A stretch of DNA of 64,000 nucleotides from an uncultured Tenacibaculum sp. (GTDB taxonomy: Bacteria > Bacteroidota > Bacteroidia > Flavobacteriales > Flavobacteriaceae). The position numbers were made by a program, and so were the translations under genes. Position 1 is the first letter of the stretch, and each line of letters opens with the position of its first letter. Below the pieces are notes generated by a model, which was given only the letters and a program-made list of their open reading frames with translations, was not told where the DNA came from and made no database searches. The stretch lies in assembly GCF_947498805.1 (NCBI RefSeq), contig NZ_CANMLT010000002.1, positions 62,001 to 126,000 on the forward strand, read 5' to 3'. Below, one piece after another: positions 40,160 to 51,000 of the stretch.

Positions 40160-40584
40160 TGAAAATAGAAATTTGTAAGAGTAGAGAAGAAGCTCATCAA
40201 ATAGTTGACAACTTAAATAGCTACAATAAAGAAAAAGTAGATTGGATTTTATCTAACTTATATACTTCTATAGAGTTAATTGCTAGAAATGATGAAGGTA
40301 AAATTATTGGAGGAATACTTGGCGGAATAGGATATTATGCTGGTTTTTATATTAAAATCTTTTGGATTGATGAAAGCGAAAGAGGAAAAGGAGTAGGAGG
40401 AAAACTATTGCAAGAGGCTGAGAATATCGCTAGAGAAAAAGGAGCTAAGTTAGCAGTGGTAGATACGTTCTCTTTTCAGGCTGATGGCTTTTACCAACAA
40501 CATGGTTATGAAGAATATGGTCGGATAACCGATTATCCTCATAAAGGGGATTACAATGTGTTTTTTAAAAAAGAATTAAAATAG
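40159..40584 (+). CDS. GNAT family N-acetyltransferase
   Basis: IFWIDESERGKGVGGKLLQEAENIAREKGA; start codon overlaps pssA stop (TAATG). Confidence 0.88.
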   Translation: MKIEICKSREEAHQIVDNLNSYNKEKVDWILSNLYTSIELIARNDEGKIIGGILGGIGYYAGFYIKIFWIDESERGKGVGGKLLQEAENIAREKGAKLAVVDTFSFQADGFYQQHGYEEYGRITDYPHKGDYNVFFKKELK

Positions 40585-40639
40585 AAAGAAATCAACAATT
40601 TGGTTACTTTTGCCTTTTTTTAATTTATAAATAATAAGA

Positions 40640-41164
40640 ATGAAAAAAGGATTACTATTAATTGCAATGCTAGCAATAACTCTTTCAGCTAGCGCTCAAA
40701 AATTCGGTGTAAAAGGAGGTTTAAATTTTTCTAAAGTGAAAGTAAACACATTAGGTGTTTCTGCTTTTGCTGAAGGGAAAACAGGTTTTTATTTAGGAGG
40801 ATTAGTTGATTTCAAACTAAGTGAGAAGTTTCATGTGCAACCAGAAGTATTATTTTCACTTGAAGGTTCAGATAATTTAGACTTTACATTTGTTAATATC
40901 CCTGTATTAGCTAAGTATTATGTAACTGAAAAATTAAATATTCAAGCAGGTCCACATTTTGGATTTATTTTAGATTCAGATGCAAATACAGATTCTTTAA
41001 AAACTTTAAATTTAGGAGTAGACGTTGGTTTAGCTTACGAATTAGATAACGGATTGTTTTTTGATGTTCGATACAATCATGGGATTTCTAATTTAGTTAA
41101 AGACGGTGTAGGAACAGAATTTTATGAAAGAGCCTATCAATTAGGTTTAGGATATAGATTTTAA
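40640..41164 (+). CDS. Outer-membrane beta-barrel (porin family) protein
   Basis: Signal peptide; FGVKGGLNFSKVKV; LNIQAGPHFGF; C-terminus YQLGLGYRF. Confidence 0.85.
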   Translation: MKKGLLLIAMLAITLSASAQKFGVKGGLNFSKVKVNTLGVSAFAEGKTGFYLGGLVDFKLSEKFHVQPEVLFSLEGSDNLDFTFVNIPVLAKYYVTEKLNIQAGPHFGFILDSDANTDSLKTLNLGVDVGLAYELDNGLFFDVRYNHGISNLVKDGVGTEFYERAYQLGLGYRF

Positions 41165-41200
41165 ATAAAGAAGGAGGGTTTTTAACCTTCCTTTTTTGTT

Positions 41201-41674
41201 TTAAATTGCTTTTTCTTTTCTAAAACTCCCTATGATAATATTCAAAGGGAATATTAAGAATATGGTTATTGGAAAAACAAGAAAAGAAATAGTTGTACTT
41301 ATATCAACGAATGTGAGTCCATCTAGCAAAGGATGAGTATTCTTATAATAATTTCTAGGAAGATTATTATTGGTATGAAAATAAATTGAATAATATATAG
41401 CTCCCAGTGATACTAGTGTAAGAAGAACATGTATAATTGATAGAAATCGTAAGGGCTTTCTTTTAAATTTCTTAAGTAGATAATAAACTAAAGAAACAAT
41501 AAAGAAGATTGTTGAAATTAATATAGAAAAATGATAGAGTGTAAAAACGAAATAGGTATCATGCACATTAATATCTAATGTTTTATCTCCTCCAAAGAGT
41601 CCTATAAAAAATATGAAGATGCTAAGTGTTAGAAAAAATAATTCAGGAGTTCTTGAAACAGCATATTTCAACAT
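41201..41674 (-). CDS. Hypothetical membrane protein
   Basis: Four predicted TM helices; INVHDTYFVF. Confidence 0.6.
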   Translation of the reverse strand: MLKYAVSRTPELFFLTLSIFIFFIGLFGGDKTLDINVHDTYFVFTLYHFSILISTIFFIVSLVYYLLKKFKRKPLRFLSIIHVLLTLVSLGAIYYSIYFHTNNNLPRNYYKNTHPLLDGLTFVDISTTISFLVFPITIFLIFPLNIIIGSFRKEKAI

Positions 41675-42408
41675 TAAAACTTCTTTTTCTTAAGCTCAAA
41701 GTCTTTTCCTAAATACACTCTTCTTACAGTTTCGTCTGCCGCTAATTCTTCTGGAGTTCCTTCTTTTAAAATACCACCATTGTACATCAAGTAAGTTCTA
41801 TCTGTAATGGCTAATGTAGCTTGCACATCATGGTCAGTAATTAGAATACCAATGTTTTTATTTTTTAATTGTGCTACAATTCCTTGTATATCTTCAACAG
41901 CAATAGGGTCGACTCCAGCAAAAGGCTCATCAAGCAAAATAAACTTAGGATCAGAAGCTAAACAACGTGCAATTTCAGTTCTACGTCGTTCTCCTCCCGA
42001 TAACAAATCTCCTCTGTTTTTACGAACGTGTCCTAAACTAAACTCATCAATTAGTTCCTCTAAACGTTCCTTTCTTTCTGCTTTAGTCCTGTCGGTAAAT
42101 TCTAGAACAGACATGATATTGTCTTCTACAGATAGTTTTCTAAAAACTGAAGCCTCTTGTGCTAAATAACCAATTCCTTTCTGAGCACGTTTGTACATGG
42201 CATCAGTAGTAATTTCTTCATCATCTAAAAAGATATGACCATCATTAGGTTTTATCATCCCTACAATCATATAGAAAGAAGTAGTTTTTCCAGCTCCATT
42301 AGGACCTAACAACCCTATAATTTCACCTTGTTCTACTTCTAAAGAAATACCTTTTACGACTTTTCTACTACCATAGATTTTTTGTATGTCTTGTGCTCTT
42401 AATTTCAT
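41674..42408 (-). CDS. lptB: LPS export ABC transporter ATP-binding protein
   Basis: [66 protein letters not shown]. Confidence 0.96.
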   Translation of the reverse strand: MKLRAQDIQKIYGSRKVVKGISLEVEQGEIIGLLGPNGAGKTTSFYMIVGMIKPNDGHIFLDDEEITTDAMYKRAQKGIGYLAQEASVFRKLSVEDNIMSVLEFTDRTKAERKERLEELIDEFSLGHVRKNRGDLLSGGERRRTEIARCLASDPKFILLDEPFAGVDPIAVEDIQGIVAQLKNKNIGILITDHDVQATLAITDRTYLMYNGGILKEGTPEELAADETVRRVYLGKDFELKKKKF

Positions 42409-42475
42409 GTAAGTTTATAAGATATTAATGCTGCTAAATTAATGTAAAACGATTCGAGTAAAGCTTAATAATTTG

Positions 42476-42823
42476 TTAACTATTTTCTTCTAAAGCTTCC
42501 CAAAATTCAACGGCACGACGTAAATGAGGGATCACAATAGTACCACCTACTAAGGTAGCAATACTCATAGTTTCCATCATTTCTTCTTTTGTAACACCAT
42601 TTTTATGAGCCGTTTCTAAATGGTATGCAATACAGTCATCACAACGTAATACTGCTGAAGCAACTAAACCTAAAAGCTCTTTAGTTTTTACTGGTAAATG
42701 CCCTTCAGCATATGCATTCGTGTCTAAATTAAAGATACGCTTGATCACCTTATTATCTGAAGATAATATCTTTTCGTTCATTTTAGAACGATAGTCGTTA
42801 AACTCTTGGACTTTTTGTGACAT
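42476..42823 (-). CDS. Carboxymuconolactone decarboxylase family protein
   Basis: ELLGLVASAVLRCDDCIAYHLETAHKNGVTKEEMMET. Confidence 0.9.
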   Translation of the reverse strand: MSQKVQEFNDYRSKMNEKILSSDNKVIKRIFNLDTNAYAEGHLPVKTKELLGLVASAVLRCDDCIAYHLETAHKNGVTKEEMMETMSIATLVGGTIVIPHLRRAVEFWEALEENS

Positions 42824-43619
42824 TTTTCTGTTGTTTTTTAATTACAAGACTAGATATATGAATACTAATCTCATATAATATCATAATTGGCACAGTAACA
42901 ATAACCTGACTAGCTACATCTGGAGGTGTAATAATAGCAGATAATATTAATACTAGTACCAAAGCATGCTTTCTGTATTTTCTTAAAAATTGTGGCGTTA
43001 CTAAGCCTATTTTTGATAAGAAAAATATAACGATAGGTAGTTCGAAAAAAACTGCAACCCCTAACAATGTATTCGTAATTAAACTAATGTATGCTTCTAA
43101 CTTAAAGTTATTAACTATAGAGTCACCAATAGAAAAATTGTAAAAGAAGTATACAGACATTGGTAAAATAACGTAGTAGCTAAATAATACTCCTAAAAAG
43201 AATAATAAAGAAGAAATAAAAATAAATCCTCTTGATTTTTTTCTTTCAGAGCTGTGTAATCCTGGAGATATAAATCTCCACATTTCCCATAATACATAAG
43301 GAAAAGCTATAACAAACCCTAAAATTAAAGAAGACCAAATCCCTGTCATTAATTGTTGTGTAGGGTTTAAAGCCTGTAAAGTTTGTTTGAATTTAATATT
43401 ACAAAAGCTACTTTCAATTCCTAGAGAGGAAAAAGCCTCGCAAAAGAAACGATATGTTGCAAAATCTGGTTTTAAATGCGCAAGTAAAAATTCATTAAAT
43501 ACAAATTCAATATTTATGAAAATAATAATTGCTAATACAAATATTGCTGAAAAGCTTCGAACTAAATGCCATCTCAATTCTTCAAGATGGTCTAAAAAAG
43601 ACATTTCCTTTTCTGCCAT
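42798..43619 (-). CDS. tatC: Twin-arginine translocase subunit TatC
   Basis: EMSFLDHLEELRWHLVRS; ALVLVLILSAIITPPDVASQ. Confidence 0.96.
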   Translation of the reverse strand: MAEKEMSFLDHLEELRWHLVRSFSAIFVLAIIIFINIEFVFNEFLLAHLKPDFATYRFFCEAFSSLGIESSFCNIKFKQTLQALNPTQQLMTGIWSSLILGFVIAFPYVLWEMWRFISPGLHSSERKKSRGFIFISSLLFFLGVLFSYYVILPMSVYFFYNFSIGDSIVNNFKLEAYISLITNTLLGVAVFFELPIVIFFLSKIGLVTPQFLRKYRKHALVLVLILSAIITPPDVASQVIVTVPIMILYEISIHISSLVIKKQQKNVTKSPRV

Positions 43620-43620
43620 C

Positions 43621-44595
43621 TTAAAATATTCCTTCTTTAATTATATCATGTAAATGTACTACTCCTACATAGTTTTGGTTTTCATCTGTAACTAAAATTT
43701 GAGTAATACTATTATTTTCTAGCATATCTAAAGCATCAACAGCCATGGCATCTACATGAATAGATTTTGGGTTTTTGCTCATGATATCGTTTGCTGTTAA
43801 TTCATCTATTTTAGTAGTTTTACTTAACATTCTTCGAATATCACCGTCAGTAATAATTCCAATAATCTTATCATTATCATCTACTACAGCGGTAACTCCT
43901 AATCGTTTTTCAGAAATCTCAATAATAACATTGGTTACTGTATCATTGATGGTTACTTTAGGTAATTGATTATTTTTAATTAAGTCCGAGACTCTTAGGT
44001 ATAAGCGTTTTCCTAAAGCTCCACCTGGATGGTATTTAGCAAAATCGCTACTTGTAAATCCTCTTAATTCTAATAAACAAACTGCCAAAGCATCTCCCAT
44101 TACCAATTGGGTTGTTGTACTTGTGGTAGGAGCTAAGTTATTAGGACAAGCTTCTTTGTCAACATGAGAATTTAATACGAAATCTGCGTTTTTCCCTAAA
44201 TAAGAATCAGGATTCCCAGTGATTGCAATAATTTTGTTGTCTGAATTTTTTATTAAAGGTACTAAGACTTTTATTTCAGGAGTATTTCCACTTTTAGAAA
44301 TACAAATAACAACATCATTTTTTTGAACAATTCCTAAATCTCCATGAATTGCATCGGCTGCGTGCATAAAAATAGCAGGTGTACCTGTTGAATTAAGGGT
44401 AGCAACTATCTTATTGGCAATATTCGCGCTTTTACCAATCCCTGTAATAATTACCCTACCATTGGCATTCAGTATGTAATTTACTGCGTCAGCAAAAGAT
44501 TCATCTATTAAGTTTGCAAGGTTAGCAACAGCTGTACTTTCTAAAAGTATTGTCTCTTTAGCTGTGTTTAAAATAACGCTTCTTGAGTCTTTCAA
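43621..44595 (-). CDS. KpsF/GutQ family sugar-phosphate isomerase (arabinose-5-phosphate isomerase)
   Basis: SIS domain (GRVIITGIGKSANIANKIVATLNSTGTPAIFMHAADAIHGDLG) plus two CBS domains. Confidence 0.95.
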   Translation of the reverse strand: MKDSRSVILNTAKETILLESTAVANLANLIDESFADAVNYILNANGRVIITGIGKSANIANKIVATLNSTGTPAIFMHAADAIHGDLGIVQKNDVVICISKSGNTPEIKVLVPLIKNSDNKIIAITGNPDSYLGKNADFVLNSHVDKEACPNNLAPTTSTTTQLVMGDALAVCLLELRGFTSSDFAKYHPGGALGKRLYLRVSDLIKNNQLPKVTINDTVTNVIIEISEKRLGVTAVVDDNDKIIGIITDGDIRRMLSKTTKIDELTANDIMSKNPKSIHVDAMAVDALDMLENNSITQILVTDENQNYVGVVHLHDIIKEGIF

Positions 44596-44735
44596 GGTTA
44601 TATTTTTTTGAGAAATTTTAAAGTGTAAAAATAGGAATATTTTAGATAGAAGTTGGTGTATAAAAAAAGAAACTTTTTCAGTTTTTATAAAAGGATTTTT
44701 TGTAACTTAGTTCGCATTTTTAATTTTTGAATTGA

Positions 44736-46934
44736 ATGATGAATAAAGAGGAGACGGATTTATACGGTTCATTAAAGAAAATTTTTGGTTTTAACCAATT
44801 TAAAGGGTTACAAGAGGACGTGGTTAGTAGTATCTTGAACAACCAAAACACATTTGTAATTATGCCTACAGGAGGTGGTAAGTCGTTATGTTACCAGCTT
44901 CCAGCGTTAATGAAAGAGGGTACAGCTATTGTTGTTTCGCCTTTAATTGCATTAATGAAAAATCAAGTAGATGCCATAAGAGGTATCTCTGAAAAACATG
45001 GTATTGCACACGTTCTAAACTCGTCACTTAACAAATCTGAAATAAATCAGGTGATGAGTGATATAGAAAACGGTATAACGAAATTATTATATGTAGCCCC
45101 AGAATCCCTTATTAAAGAAGAGTATGTTGAGTTTCTAAGGAAACAAAAAATATCATTTGTCGCGATTGATGAAGCCCACTGTATATCAGAATGGGGACAT
45201 GATTTTAGACCTGAATATAGAAATCTAAGAAACATTATTAAACAAATTGATAATGTTCCAATTATTGGACTTACTGCTACTGCTACAGAAAAAGTTCAGG
45301 AAGATATCTTAAAAACTTTAGGAATGACGGATGCTAAAGTGTTTAAAGCATCGTTTAACCGAGCGAATTTGTTTTATGAAGTAAGACCTAAAACAAAAGA
45401 GGTTGAAAAAGATATCATTCGTTTTATTAAACAGCGTCTTGGTAAATCTGGAGTAATCTATTGTTTAAGTAGAAAAAAGGTAGAAGAGATTGCACAAGTA
45501 CTTCAAGTAAATGGTATTAACGCTGTTCCATATCATGCTGGATTTGATGCTAAAACAAGAGCAAAACATCAAGATATGTTCTTAATGGAAGAATGTGATG
45601 TTGTAGTGGCGACGATAGCTTTTGGTATGGGAATTGACAAGCCAGATGTACGTTTTGTAATACATCATGACATTCCTAAGAGTTTAGAAAGTTATTATCA
45701 AGAGACAGGTAGAGCAGGAAGAGATGGTGGAGAAGGTCATTGTTTAACATTCTATTCTTATAAAGACATAGAAAAGTTAGAAAAGTTCATGGCAAACAAA
45801 CCTGTAGCAGAACAGGAGGTAGGGCATGCTTTATTACAAGAAGTCGTTGGATATGCTGAAACTTCAATGAACCGAAGAAAGTATATATTACATTATTTCG
45901 GAGAAGAATTTGATGAAGTGCATGGAGAGGGAGCAGATATGGACGATAATATGCGTAATCCTAAGAAAAAACATGAAGCTCAAGATGAAGTAGTAACACT
46001 TTTAGAGATTATTAGCAAAACTAATGAGATGTATAAACCAAAAGAATTGGTGAATACCATAATTGGTAGAGAAAATGCTTTACTAAAGTCTCATAAAACT
46101 ACAGTACAACCTTTCTTTGGAGTTGGTAAAGACAAAAATGAGCATTATTGGATGGCCTTATTACGTCAAGTATTAGTGGCAGGATATATCAGAAAAGAGA
46201 TAGAACAATATGGAGTTGTAAAGCTAACTAAAGAAGGTAAAGAGTTTAAAGCAAATCCAAGTTCATTTATGATGACCGAAAATCATGTGTATGATACAGA
46301 TGATGACGGAACGATCATTACAAATACCAAATCTGCAGGCGGTGTTGATGATAAGCTAGTAGGAATGCTTAAGGATTTACGTAAAAAGGTGGGGCAGAAA
46401 TTAGGTGTGCCACCGTATGCTGTTTTCCAAGATCCTTCTATAGACGATATGGCTTTGAAATATCCAATTAATCTTGAAGAACTTTCTAAGGTACATGGAG
46501 TTGGAGAAGGTAAAGCTAAAAAATATGGTAAAGACTTTATAAAGTTAATTGCTGACTATGTAGAAGAGAATGATATAATGCGTCCAGATGATTTAATTGT
46601 AAAAAGTACAGGAATAAACTCTGGGTTGAAATTATATATTATTCAAAATACAGATAGAAAACTTCCATTAGAGGATATTGCAAGTTCTAAAGGTCTAGAA
46701 ATGGGAGAGCTTATTAAAGAAATGGAAGCGATTGTATTCTCTGGAACAAAATTAAATATAGATTATGCAATTGATGATGTTTTAGACGAAGATCAACAAG
46801 AAGAAATTCACGAGTATTTTATGGAGTCAGATACTGATAAGATTCAGGATGCTTTAGATGAGTTTGATGGAGATTATGACGACGAAGAGTTACGATTAAT
46901 GCGTATTAAATTTACAAGTGACGTTGCTAATTAA
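44736..46934 (+). CDS. recQ: ATP-dependent DNA helicase RecQ
   Basis: MPTGGGKSLCYQLPAL; DEAHCISEWGHDFRPEY; GRAGRDG; HRDC region. Confidence 0.96.
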   Translation: MMNKEETDLYGSLKKIFGFNQFKGLQEDVVSSILNNQNTFVIMPTGGGKSLCYQLPALMKEGTAIVVSPLIALMKNQVDAIRGISEKHGIAHVLNSSLNKSEINQVMSDIENGITKLLYVAPESLIKEEYVEFLRKQKISFVAIDEAHCISEWGHDFRPEYRNLRNIIKQIDNVPIIGLTATATEKVQEDILKTLGMTDAKVFKASFNRANLFYEVRPKTKEVEKDIIRFIKQRLGKSGVIYCLSRKKVEEIAQVLQVNGINAVPYHAGFDAKTRAKHQDMFLMEECDVVVATIAFGMGIDKPDVRFVIHHDIPKSLESYYQETGRAGRDGGEGHCLTFYSYKDIEKLEKFMANKPVAEQEVGHALLQEVVGYAETSMNRRKYILHYFGEEFDEVHGEGADMDDNMRNPKKKHEAQDEVVTLLEIISKTNEMYKPKELVNTIIGRENALLKSHKTTVQPFFGVGKDKNEHYWMALLRQVLVAGYIRKEIEQYGVVKLTKEGKEFKANPSSFMMTENHVYDTDDDGTIITNTKSAGGVDDKLVGMLKDLRKKVGQKLGVPPYAVFQDPSIDDMALKYPINLEELSKVHGVGEGKAKKYGKDFIKLIADYVEENDIMRPDDLIVKSTGINSGLKLYIIQNTDRKLPLEDIASSKGLEMGELIKEMEAIVFSGTKLNIDYAIDDVLDEDQQEEIHEYFMESDTDKIQDALDEFDGDYDDEELRLMRIKFTSDVAN

Positions 46935-46936
46935 GA

Positions 46937-47530
46937 ATGAATAGTAAAGTAACAAAATATATAGAAGATAAAGATAAATGGACGCAAGAGTTAAATCTCT
47001 TGCGTTCTGTATTATCGAAATTACCTTTTGAAGAAACTATAAAATGGGGAGCACCAGTGTATGTTTACAAAGGGAAAAATATTTTAGGAATATCTGCTTT
47101 TAAAAATTATGTTGGGATATGGTTTTTTCAAGGACATTTCTTAAAAGATGAAGCTAAACTTTTAATGAATGCGCAAGAAGGAAAAACCAAAGCCATGCGT
47201 CAATGGCGTTTTGATTCTTTAGAGCAAATTGATGTAGATTTAGTAAAGACATATGCTTTAGAGGCTATAGATAATTCTGAAAAAGGATTAGAAATTAAGC
47301 CTCAAAGAAATAAAAAACCTTTGGTTATACCTTCAGAGTTAGAGGTGAAGCTAAATGAAGATGAAAAACTTAAAGCAAAATTTAATGAATTTTCTTTGAG
47401 TAAACAGAGAGAATTTGCAGAGCACATTGCTAGTGCTAAAAGAGAGGCAACAAAATTATCTCGTTTAGAAAAAATTATTCCAATGATATTGAATGGAATA
47501 GGTTTACATGATAAATATAAAAACTGTTAG
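46937..47530 (+). CDS. YdeI/DUF1801-like protein
   Basis: PFEETIKWGAPVYVYKGKNILGISAFKNYVGIWFFQG; SKQREFAEHIASAKREATKLSRLEKIIPMIL. Confidence 0.82.
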   Translation: MNSKVTKYIEDKDKWTQELNLLRSVLSKLPFEETIKWGAPVYVYKGKNILGISAFKNYVGIWFFQGHFLKDEAKLLMNAQEGKTKAMRQWRFDSLEQIDVDLVKTYALEAIDNSEKGLEIKPQRNKKPLVIPSELEVKLNEDEKLKAKFNEFSLSKQREFAEHIASAKREATKLSRLEKIIPMILNGIGLHDKYKNC

Positions 47531-47898
47531 TTTACGAATACTTTGTCTATAGTAGCAGTAGAGTCACAGCGAATCACGTAGATGTGTATTTTTTCTAAGG
47601 TTCCTTTCCCTGTTACGTAATATTCAGCACAAGGCTTTTGTCTTGGTTTACTTTTACCAAAATCAACATCAGCATTTTTTAAAAGAGATGAAATCATTGC
47701 AGTATCTATTTGATTAGATTCCATTACAGCTTTTGCTTCTTCTGAAAATAAACGTTTCTTAATACGAATGGTTTTAAGGGTACGTGCGTCCATTCCATAA
47801 TCAAAAGAAACATCTTTTTGCTTCCAAAAATAAGCCACACCAACAGAGCCTAAAGCTACTCCTATTAAATAGTATCCAAAACGTTTAAGTAATCGCAT
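47527..47898 (-). CDS. DUF4258-like protein
   Basis: N-terminal TM; KPCAEYYVTGKGTLEKIHIYVIRCDSTATIDKVF. Confidence 0.65.
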   Translation of the reverse strand: MRLLKRFGYYLIGVALGSVGVAYFWKQKDVSFDYGMDARTLKTIRIKKRLFSEEAKAVMESNQIDTAMISSLLKNADVDFGKSKPRQKPCAEYYVTGKGTLEKIHIYVIRCDSTATIDKVFVN

Positions 47899-48057
47899 GA
47901 TTTTGATTTTATGACTGCAAAAGTATTGATAAAAATGAAATCAATATAAAGAGAATATGAAAAAAGTATAAATTCTTTCAAAAGAAATAGGGTGTTTGAT
48001 TTTTTACTTGTACAACTAATAGTAAATAACACGTACAAATAAAAACACCCCTTATTC

Positions 48058-51000
48058 ATGAAAGAACAATTATTATTCTCAATACTTGGTTTTTTAACTA
48101 GTTTTTATACCTATTCTCAAACTTTTACAGAACTCAATACAGCAAACTTAACCGATCTTTCTAATAGCTCTGCGGTTTGGGGTGATTATGATAATGACGG
48201 TGACTTGGATGTCTTATTAACAGGATTAGATTCCCGTGTATCAAATAGAAAATATTCGAAAATATATACGAATAATAATGGAACTTTTATTGAGCTTGCT
48301 AATGCTAATTTAGTAGGAGTAGCATTTGGTCGTTCTGCTTGGGGCGATTATGATAATGATGGGGATTTAGATATTTTATTAACAGGTCAATCTGCCAGTG
48401 GAAATATTTCAAAAATATACACAAACACAGCAGGAACTTTTACTGAGCTTGCTACGGCTAATTTAACAGGGGTAGGAGGTAGTTCTGTAGTTTGGGGAGA
48501 TTATGACAATGATGGAGATCTAGATATACTATTAACAGGAGGTACTTCAAAAATATATACAAACAATGCAGGAACTTTTACAGAGCTTACTACTGCTAAT
48601 TTACCCAGAGTAGATAATGGTGCTGTAGTTTGGGGAGATTATGACAATGATGGGGATTTAGACATTTTGTTAACAGGATATACAGGAAGTGCTGATATTT
48701 CAAAGATATATACCAATACCAGAGGGGTTTTTACAGAACTTGTTACAGCAAATTTAATAGGAGTGTCTTATAGTGATGTTGAGTGGGGAGACTATGATAA
48801 TGATGGTGATTTAGATATATTATTAACAGGATATACAGGAAGTTCAACGGTTTCAAAAATATATACGAATACCTCTGGAAGTTTTACCGAATTAGCAACT
48901 GCTAATTTACCAGGGTTACAACATAGTTCTGCAGCTTGGGGCGATTATGACAATGATGGAGATTTAGATATCTTATTAACAGGTATAAGAGGAAGTATAG
49001 AGATTTCAAAAATATATACAAACAATGCAGGAACTTTTACAGAGTTGATTACTGCAAATTTAACTAATGTGCGTTATGGTCGTGCAACATGGGGCGATTA
49101 TGACAATGATAATGATTTAGATATTTTATTAACAGGGGAATTAACGGGAGGAAGAGTTTCAAAAATATATACCAATAATACGGTTGTTTCTAATACACCG
49201 CCTACAGCACCAACCAATCCAACCGCAATAGTAAATGGAAATGAAGTAACAATAAATTGGACAGCTAGTACAGATGCAGAAACACCAAGTAATGGATTAA
49301 GTTATAATGTATACATAAAAGAAAATCCAATAGGAATTCCTTTTTATGTAAATACTCCAATGGCACAAGAAAATAACGGTTGGCGTAAACTGCCAGCAAA
49401 GGGTAATGTAGGACAAGGTACTAGCTATACTTATAGTTTCTCAGAAGAGTGTACTAAAAATTACGTCTTTAAGATCCAAGCCATTGATCATAGTTTTGCT
49501 GGATCTCCTTTTTCTGCGGAAGGAAGTTTTCGAATTATTGATACAGTAAATCCAACAGTAGAAACGAAAAACATTACAGTATCATTAGACGCTACAGGTT
49601 ATGCAAATGTAGCTGCGACAGAGGTAGATAATGGTTCGTCCGATAATTGTGGTGTTCAGTCTATGTTGTTGACTCCCAATATATTTGATGTTACTACTTT
49701 AGGAGACAATACCGTAACACTTACAGTAACTGATATCAACGGAAATTCTAGTGCTAAAACTGCTACGGTAACAGTACAACAGGTATTTACCGAAGATACG
49801 ACAGCAAATATAATTGATGTTTATCAAAGTGATTTAGCTTGGGGAGATTATGATAACGACGGAGATTTAGACTTGTTGATTACGGGTAAAAAATCTACTG
49901 GTGTAATTTCAGACCCAGTTTCAAAAATTTACACGAATAATGGAGGTACATTTACAGAATTGACTTCTGCTAATTTAGTGGGTGTTCAATATGGAGATTC
50001 GGCCTGGGGAGATTATGATAATGATGGTGATTTGGATCTACTTATTACAGGACAAGGTGTTGGAAATACATACGTAACAAAAATCTATACAAATAATGGA
50101 GGTACTTTTACAGAGTTATCGACTCCTACTATAGCTGGAATTGTTGGAGATATCACTTGGGGAGATTATGATAATGATGGAGATTTAGATATATTGTTAG
50201 CTGGTGGTATTGGACGTTTGTCAATATCAAAAATATACACAAATGATGCAGGAACTTTTACAGAATTGACCACAGCTAATTTAATTGGGGTAAATAGTGG
50301 TGCTGTTGCCTGGGGTGATTATGATAATGATGGAGATTTGGATGTGTTATTAACTGGATACACAGGGAGTTTAGATATCTCTAAAATATATACTAACAAT
50401 AATGGTACGTTTACAGAATTGACTTCTGCAAATTTAATAGGGATATCTTATAGTTCAGTAGCTTGGGGAGATTATGATAATGATGGTGATTTGGATATAT
50501 TAATGTCTGGATACACAGGAAGTGCCGATGTAACAAAAATTTATACTAATACAAATGGAATATTTTCAGAACTTGCAACTCCACATATACGAGGTCAACA
50601 AGAAGGCTCAGTAGCTTGGGGAGATTATGATAACGACGGAGATTTAGATGTATTACTAACAGGAAGGTTAAACACTAAAATATATAGTAATAACGCAGGT
50701 GTTTTCACTCAAGTAGCTGCTGCAGATAATCTAACTCAAATAGCAGTAAGTGATGGTATTTGGGGAGATTATGATAATGATGGGGATTTAGATATAGCAT
50801 TTTCAGGTGTTACCGCCACTTCTTTCACTTCAAAAATATATACGAATAATACGATTGCTTCCAATACACCACCGACAGCGCCTAAGAATCCTACTGCCGT
50901 AGTAAATGGTAATGAAGTTACAATAAGCTGGGGAGCTAGTACAGATGTACAGACTCCTAGTAACGGATTAAGTTATAATGTATATATAAAGGAGAATCCA

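Noticed and set aside
41807-42169. 120-aa ORF antisense to lptB
   Set aside because: Shadow frame of a strongly conserved gene
47865-48059. 64-aa minus-strand ORF before the giant T9SS gene
   Set aside because: Overlaps the DUF4258 gene start and promoter region; hydrophobic AT-rich translation without family signal
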